NCBI GenBank assembly: GCA_029204225.1
Contig: CM055107.1
Location: forward strand, 22,448,178 to 22,512,177
DNA: 64,000 nt
Direction of reading: 5' to 3'
Source of the DNA: Diphasiastrum complanatum
Lineage: Eukaryota > Streptophyta > Lycopodiopsida > Lycopodiales > Lycopodiaceae
The position numbers and the translations under genes are program-made. Below, piece by piece: positions 60,128-64,000 of this stretch (positions are counted from its first letter, which is position 1; every line of letters starts with the position of its first letter). Below the pieces are notes generated by a model. The model had not been told where the DNA came from, did no database searches, and worked only from the letters and a program-made list of their open reading frames with translations.

Positions 60128-61077
60128 ATCATGAAGAAATGTTTAAAAATGGTTCTAGCTGCTATTGTTGAGAGAAAAGATTCGGTCTATTCATTACGGA
60201 GCTCAAAAGATGTATCTATTGGACGTCGCAAGCCCGCTTCTACCACTGTTCAGGTCACAAAGCCGACCTCTGAAAATGTTGAGGATGAAACTGTAGCTGT
60301 CCCTCATCCAAAAAAAAAAAGATCTCGTAATATTTCTGGGTCTTTTCCCACTAGACCTAAGTCACGCCCAAAAACCATGGCTACACATCGTCATAAGTCC
60401 ATCCCTCCCGTCTGCTGAAAACAAAAAAGCCGCCACTGAACCATCTATGTCACTACTTGGTGCATCCATCCGTCCTTTACAAGACAACTCTGAACTTGCC
60501 AAATTAAGAGAACATATTCATAAAAAAAAAAAAACAGCTTTGATTTTAGACATAAATCAGTGTGATAGGCCACCCGTTGGCCAAATAACAGGAGACAGGC
60601 CAATAGAAGTTAGAAAACCAATGAAACACAAGTACATAATTTAAAAATAAAATTTAAAGATCATACACAGGCCATAGTTACTCCTTTTGTTGTTATGGTT
60701 GATCCCAACAAATGCAACGATGAGGGGTTGCAAATTTTGATTTTTCTTTATTAGATTCATATCATTTTTTTGTTCTTGGGGACGTACACAGTTTACAAGC
60801 CCGGAAACAAATACTTCAAGAGTATTTCCGTATTCCAAGCTTTCGAACTGTGAGTGCCATTGCATTTGCTGGCCTGACAGTGGAAGAAGCGAAATTATTG
60901 GCTTGGAACCACAATATTGATCAGGACTACCGAATGAAGATGACGATACAAAGAATTCAAATTTTTCACAAAGAATACATGAGAGTTTCCAAAGCAAGAG
61001 ATGTGAATCAACTTGAGCTGAAAGCACTCTGTGCTCAAGAGACAGGCCTGTCTTTTGATTTGAAAAATCCTACGTAG
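60128..61077 (+). pseudogene. ParB-like nuclease-domain gene, N-terminal part
   Basis: An acceptor TTTCTGTCCAG precedes 60128, so an upstream exon is likely. The first part has basic, NLS-like PHPKKKRSRN. After a stop at 60416, the frame from 60447 reads ELAKLREHIHKKKKTALILD, INQCDRPPVGQI and VTPFVVMVDPNKCND. After a shift near 60755 it reads FFVLGDVHSLQARKQILQEY, VSAIAFAGLTVEEAKLLAWN and HNIDQDYRMKMTIQRIQIFH. GDVHSLQA corresponds to the G-x-H-R/S-x-x-A block, and EEAKLLAWNHN to the EEA...N block, of the ParB/Srx fold. Stops at 60642 and 60753 and the shift make this a decayed copy. The fold call rests on motif order and no alignment has been run. Confidence 0.6.
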
Positions 61078-61329
61078 AGCCTTACAAAATACGATAATTT
61101 TTTTAGCTTGCTTTTCGCAGTGGCCAAGTAATTTGTTTTGCTATGCTCATCATGGAATGCTCTAGTCATAATATGTGTTGTAATCCTTTTAAATTGTTTT
61201 TATCAGACTAAAATTTTGAACTCAATTTTAATATTCCCTAGATTCCTTATCAAATAAAAAAAAATTTATTTAAGGTGTAGGCCCTTGTTGATAAATTTTT
61301 TGATAAATGAGAAACTTTTCAAATAAAAG

Positions 61330-62452
61330 GCCAACTTGCTTAGGGTGTCTCAAAGTCAAAAAAAGAAAGTTGTGAGCACTCAAACTCCGAAGCCAATCCC
61401 TACAGAAATGGGAATATCAGAGTGGAAGAATATACAAGGGATTAGCTCTTCAGAGCTAATAATAAGTGTTCTTTCTAGAGTTGCCGATGGTCAACTTTCT
61501 CTGGCAAAAATGGGGAAATAATTTAAGAGGTAATAGTTATAATCTAAATATTTATTTTCATGTTACTTTTTGTAATAAAGTGATTTTCATAATTTGGTTG
61601 GATTTTTAACAATTATATTTTTTAAATGCAGGCACAAATTATTTATGAAAGTTCAAGAAGCCCTTGTGACAGGGTTAAATATGCGTAGCTAATATTAATG
61701 ATATTAGCTTTCACCACCAGTTAAAAATCAAATATAACAAATCAGACATTATATTATTATGTGGCAAATTATATTCAAATTCAGTTTCATGGCTACCTTT
61801 GAAGGAGTTCAATTTCTTATTAACATTTCATTCTGATTTAACTCAAATCAAGCTTGTTGTGTTGTCTCCCTTGAAGACCTTGTTAGAAGAACAAAAGGCG
61901 TAAAGAGAACATCGTGAGATTGATCCATTTGCCTCATTAAATTTTTTGGAATCAGGTATTCAAGCAGCTTATCATTTTTTTGATGAGTTTGTTCAGCATT
62001 GGTGGATGGACTTTTTGGAGGAACACAAAATCAGTTTGTTCAATCTCAAACATACATCAACAACTGATGAATTTCATTGGCCTCATAAATTAGGAACATC
62101 AACTATGACTGTCGAATCTTCAGATCTTCCTCGAGATAATGATTTCCTACAGCTTGTGCAAGGTGAGAAACATGAAATTTATGTGGGCTCAAGGAAGAAT
62201 AGGCAAAGTGTAAAAGCTGCAAAAATGAAATGGCGTGATGATTTGAATGAAATCCAAATTGGAAGCCTTGTTGCACTTCTAGCTTCAGAAAACAATGAAG
62301 AACATCCATTTTGGATTGCCAAAGTACTTGGTTTTATTCAAAATAGCAATCAAACAAAAGTACTACGTGTCCATTGGTTGCGCACATATGGTCTCCAAAA
62401 CAAACTCTTTTTGTATATCCAACCTTGGATACGCATATTTGTCACAACATAA
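61330..62452 (+). pseudogene. C-terminal part of the ParB-like gene, unknown domain
   Basis: The first exon (to 61529) reads TEMGISEWKNIQGISSSELI and ISVLSRVADGQLSLAKMGK, then a stop. An intron 61530-61631 (GTAATAG...TGCAG) leads to HKLFMKVQEALVTGLN. After a frame change the reading continues DIILLCGKLYSNSVSWLPLK, TQIKLVVLSPLKTLLEEQKA, a stop, and an open frame to 62452. That frame has QAAYHFFDEFVQHWWMDFLE and a final domain IQIGSLVALLASENNEEHPF...WIAKVLGF...VLRVHWLRTYG. The last block looks like a Tudor/BAH-type beta module. It probably belongs with the ParB-like gene, since strand, spacing and decay match. 61078-61329 holds a possible intron ending TTTTCGCAG. Confidence 0.5.
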
Positions 62453-62625
62453 AGTCCGTCTCCATTTCTAGCTCCAGCATAATTTCCATTTGCAGCTCCA
62501 ACTCCTCATCTATGGCTCTCTCTTAATTAACCCTTGTAGATTTACATCATCCAAGATCATGTACGTTGTTGCTACAACCTTAGTGCATGATGTGAAAATG
62601 CACTTAAACCTGTAAATCAGTTCTA

Positions 62626-62652
62626 GGGAGGGAGATTGAGGGGGAGGGGGGG
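62626..62652 (+). other. G-quadruplex motif
   Basis: Four G-runs (62626-62628, 62630-62632, 62640-62644, 62646-62652) with loops of 1, 7 and 1 bases fit the G3N1-7 rule. It lies 174 bases after the end of the ParB-like gene. Confidence 0.75.
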
Positions 62653-63215
62653 TCATTCTAACATCATGTATAATTTTTTTTTGGCTAATCCAAAACTATG
62701 AGGCTTCTCTTCATTGGTGTAACATTGTTCACTACTTGTTTCGTGTAAATATCAAGACAAGAGATACGTTAATATGAGTATAATGTTTCGATCATAGGGA
62801 CATATTAGGCCTACAAGAAGCTTGAAAAACATCACATGGTTTTCTGACCACATTTTTGACATGACTTTCTAACATCTCCGATGGTTGGGAGTAACATCCG
62901 TAATATTACAATGTTTAAGGTATTTGTACTTGTACCTCATAATCCACACAACTATGGAAACTCGATAAATAGCCCTAAAAGACATCAAAATTAAAGTTTT
63001 CTAAAAGTTTTATATATTGACGGTTAAATCAACATAGGAAAATTTTGAATACCTAAGAATCGATGGTTATAAAAGCCATTAACCAGAATGAGAGGGTATA
63101 TGAAAAACACAATATTCTTTATAGCAATTGTAGTTGTAGAAAATTTGAATTTGGAGCTAGTTTTCCCAAACCCATCAATCTATATTTGGAGCCTTATTAC
63201 TTCTTTTATGTAGGT

Positions 63216-63269
63216 TTCTATCTCAAGCTTGTGCCTACCTTATTCTATCTCAAGCTTGTGCCTACCTTG
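63216..63269. repeat. 27-bp tandem duplication
   Basis: TTCTATCTCAAGCTTGTGCC occurs at 63216 and 63243, identical over 26 bases. It is just upstream of the AAE-like exon. Confidence 0.95.
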
Positions 63270-63311
63270 TCTGTAGCTACAGCCTACATGCATAATTATG
63301 TGATTTGCTAG

Positions 63312-63729
63312 CTCGATCGCGCAAGTTTTAAGCCAATCATCAAATATTGTGGGGGCACAGAAATTGGAGGGGCATTTGCAACATGCTCTTTGTTGCAAGC
63401 GCAAGCACTTGCTACTTTTAGTACTCCTGCAATGGGCTGCACAATATATATTTTGGAAGAAAAGGGACACCCTTTAGTAAGTTTGACAATGTTTTGATGT
63501 GTCTTATCTTTCATCTTCAATTGAAAAGTAAGAAACAATCTTAAAAAAGACTTCTTCTCTTGGATTGCTGGTCACATACAAATACTTGCTAAACTCAGTG
63601 TCCATGCTGGACATCATTTATTAAACTCCATTGTCTCTGAGGTCATTGATGATAGGTTCATCGACAACACTCCTCAATGCAAACCATTTCAATGTCTACT
63701 TCGAAAACATGCCTCGATACCATGGAAAG
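63312..63729 (+). CDS. acyl-activating enzyme 17/18-like, two internal exons (partial)
   Basis: Exon 63312-63476 (acceptor TTTGCTAG, donor GTAAGT) is open for 55 codons: FKPIIKYCGGTEIGGAF, QALATFSTPAMGC and ILEEKGHPL. The YCGGTEIGG block is the AMP-binding core (the conserved T/S-E) of the acyl-CoA synthetase/AMP-ligase superfamily, and its wording is that of plant AAE17/AAE18. A second exon ending at 63729 (AAG|GTTGAC) reads GSSTTLLNANHFNVYFENMP and RYHGK, the next block of the same family. Its start is unclear (no later than 63625) because no good acceptor keeps phase. AAE17/18 are predicted to be peroxisomal and to activate carboxylic acids with ATP and CoA. Upstream exons are not seen within 800 bases, so it may be a fragment. 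The rest of the window is probably intron. Confidence 0.72.
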
Positions 63730-64000
63730 GTTGACCTTATTTAGTAATTGTGAAAATTGTCAACATTTCCTAGCTAGTTTGATGCCTAAATTGGCTAAAA
63801 TTGTAAATAGTTTTGGTTCTGGAGTTTTGCACGTGTGAACCAGGCCACAATGTTTTTATTTACTGTATTTTTTCAGTATGATGAAGTGTCAAACTTCATA
63901 CCCTTCAAAATGAGACCATTTTGATGTATTTTGGTCATATAAGCCATTTTTAGCTATTTTTCCTATATAGGGAATATCTAGGGTCAAGTACCTTCTAGAG
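63730..64000 (+). other. probable intron of the AAE-like gene
   Basis: It follows a plausible donor and is AT-rich without matching coding. Two CATTTT/AAAATG-rich words and a CACGTG site near 63829 are present. Confidence 0.35.

Larger units (their letters stand above)
62453..63311. other. intergenic or intron, no gene recognised
   Basis: Apart from the G-quadruplex motif and the 27-bp duplication nothing is recognised. Part may be an intron of the AAE-like gene. Confidence 0.35.

Noticed and set aside
58916-62452. Bacterial contamination in the assembly
   Set aside because: Plant-type introns, AT-rich spacers, stop codons and continuity with plant retroelements and an AAE-like gene argue for nuclear DNA.

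Overview
This is a window of plant nuclear DNA. It is dominated by old, nested LTR retrotransposons, and only about 4-7 kb look like host or host-like genes. The evidence for a land plant is a WEB-family (weak chloroplast movement under blue light) gene with clean introns, two exons of a plant-type acyl-activating enzyme (AAE17/18-like), Athila-like Ty3/gypsy elements primed by tRNA-Asp, and Ty1/copia elements primed by initiator tRNA-Met. The density of decayed elements and the N4/N6 DNA methyltransferase-like remnant point towards a large genome, perhaps not an angiosperm, but the window alone does not name the species.

Layout. 0.2-3.1 kb: LTR, PBS, unusual leader and gag of a plus-strand gypsy element (family A). 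3.2-6.6 kb: a minus-strand gag-like fragment with a copia-type PBS and LTR. 6.6-16.4 kb: a nearly complete minus-strand Athila-like element (5' LTR, PBS, gag, two tandem protease domains, RT, RNase H, integrase, and a long third ORF in the env position). 16.4-19.9 kb: a minus-strand copia element with its RT deleted, broken at the gypsy LTR. 20-24 kb: a second, shredded Athila-like 3' half carrying a GC-rich foldback. 24.5-34.5 kb: copia LTRs, a gag scrap, and a dispersed repeat (R1, R2, Rx) with no recognised coding.

34.6-37.2 kb: the WEB-family gene on the minus strand. Three coding exons, including a 21-nt microexon, can be read to give about 826 residues. The protein has a 33-residue tandem repeat near its N-terminus. 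39-44 kb: microsatellites and a family-A gag pseudogene. 44.4-51.7 kb: an inverted copy of the 31.2-33.1 kb repeat, split by a tandem copia complex that itself holds a minus-strand copia and a head-to-head gypsy LTR composite. A tRNA-like SINE with 15-bp target duplications sits in the R2 copy; the empty site is visible in the other copy. 53.1-58.1 kb: a plus-strand 5' half of the same Athila-like family as the 6.6-16.4 kb element.

58.9-62.5 kb is the most unusual stretch. It holds the C-terminal half of a beta-class N4/N6 DNA methyltransferase-like gene (minus strand, with a recognisable intron) and, diverging from it, a plus-strand gene with a ParB-like nuclease fold signature. Four copies of an 11-bp inverted repeat, ATGCTWAGCAT, lie in the 300 bp between them. 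ParB-like and N4/N6-methylase domains are typical partners in bacteria and phages, so a eukaryotic, intron-bearing pair with iterated palindromes is worth following up. Both genes carry stops or frameshifts here, so this copy is probably a relic. The window ends inside an AAE17/18-like gene at 63.3-63.7 kb.
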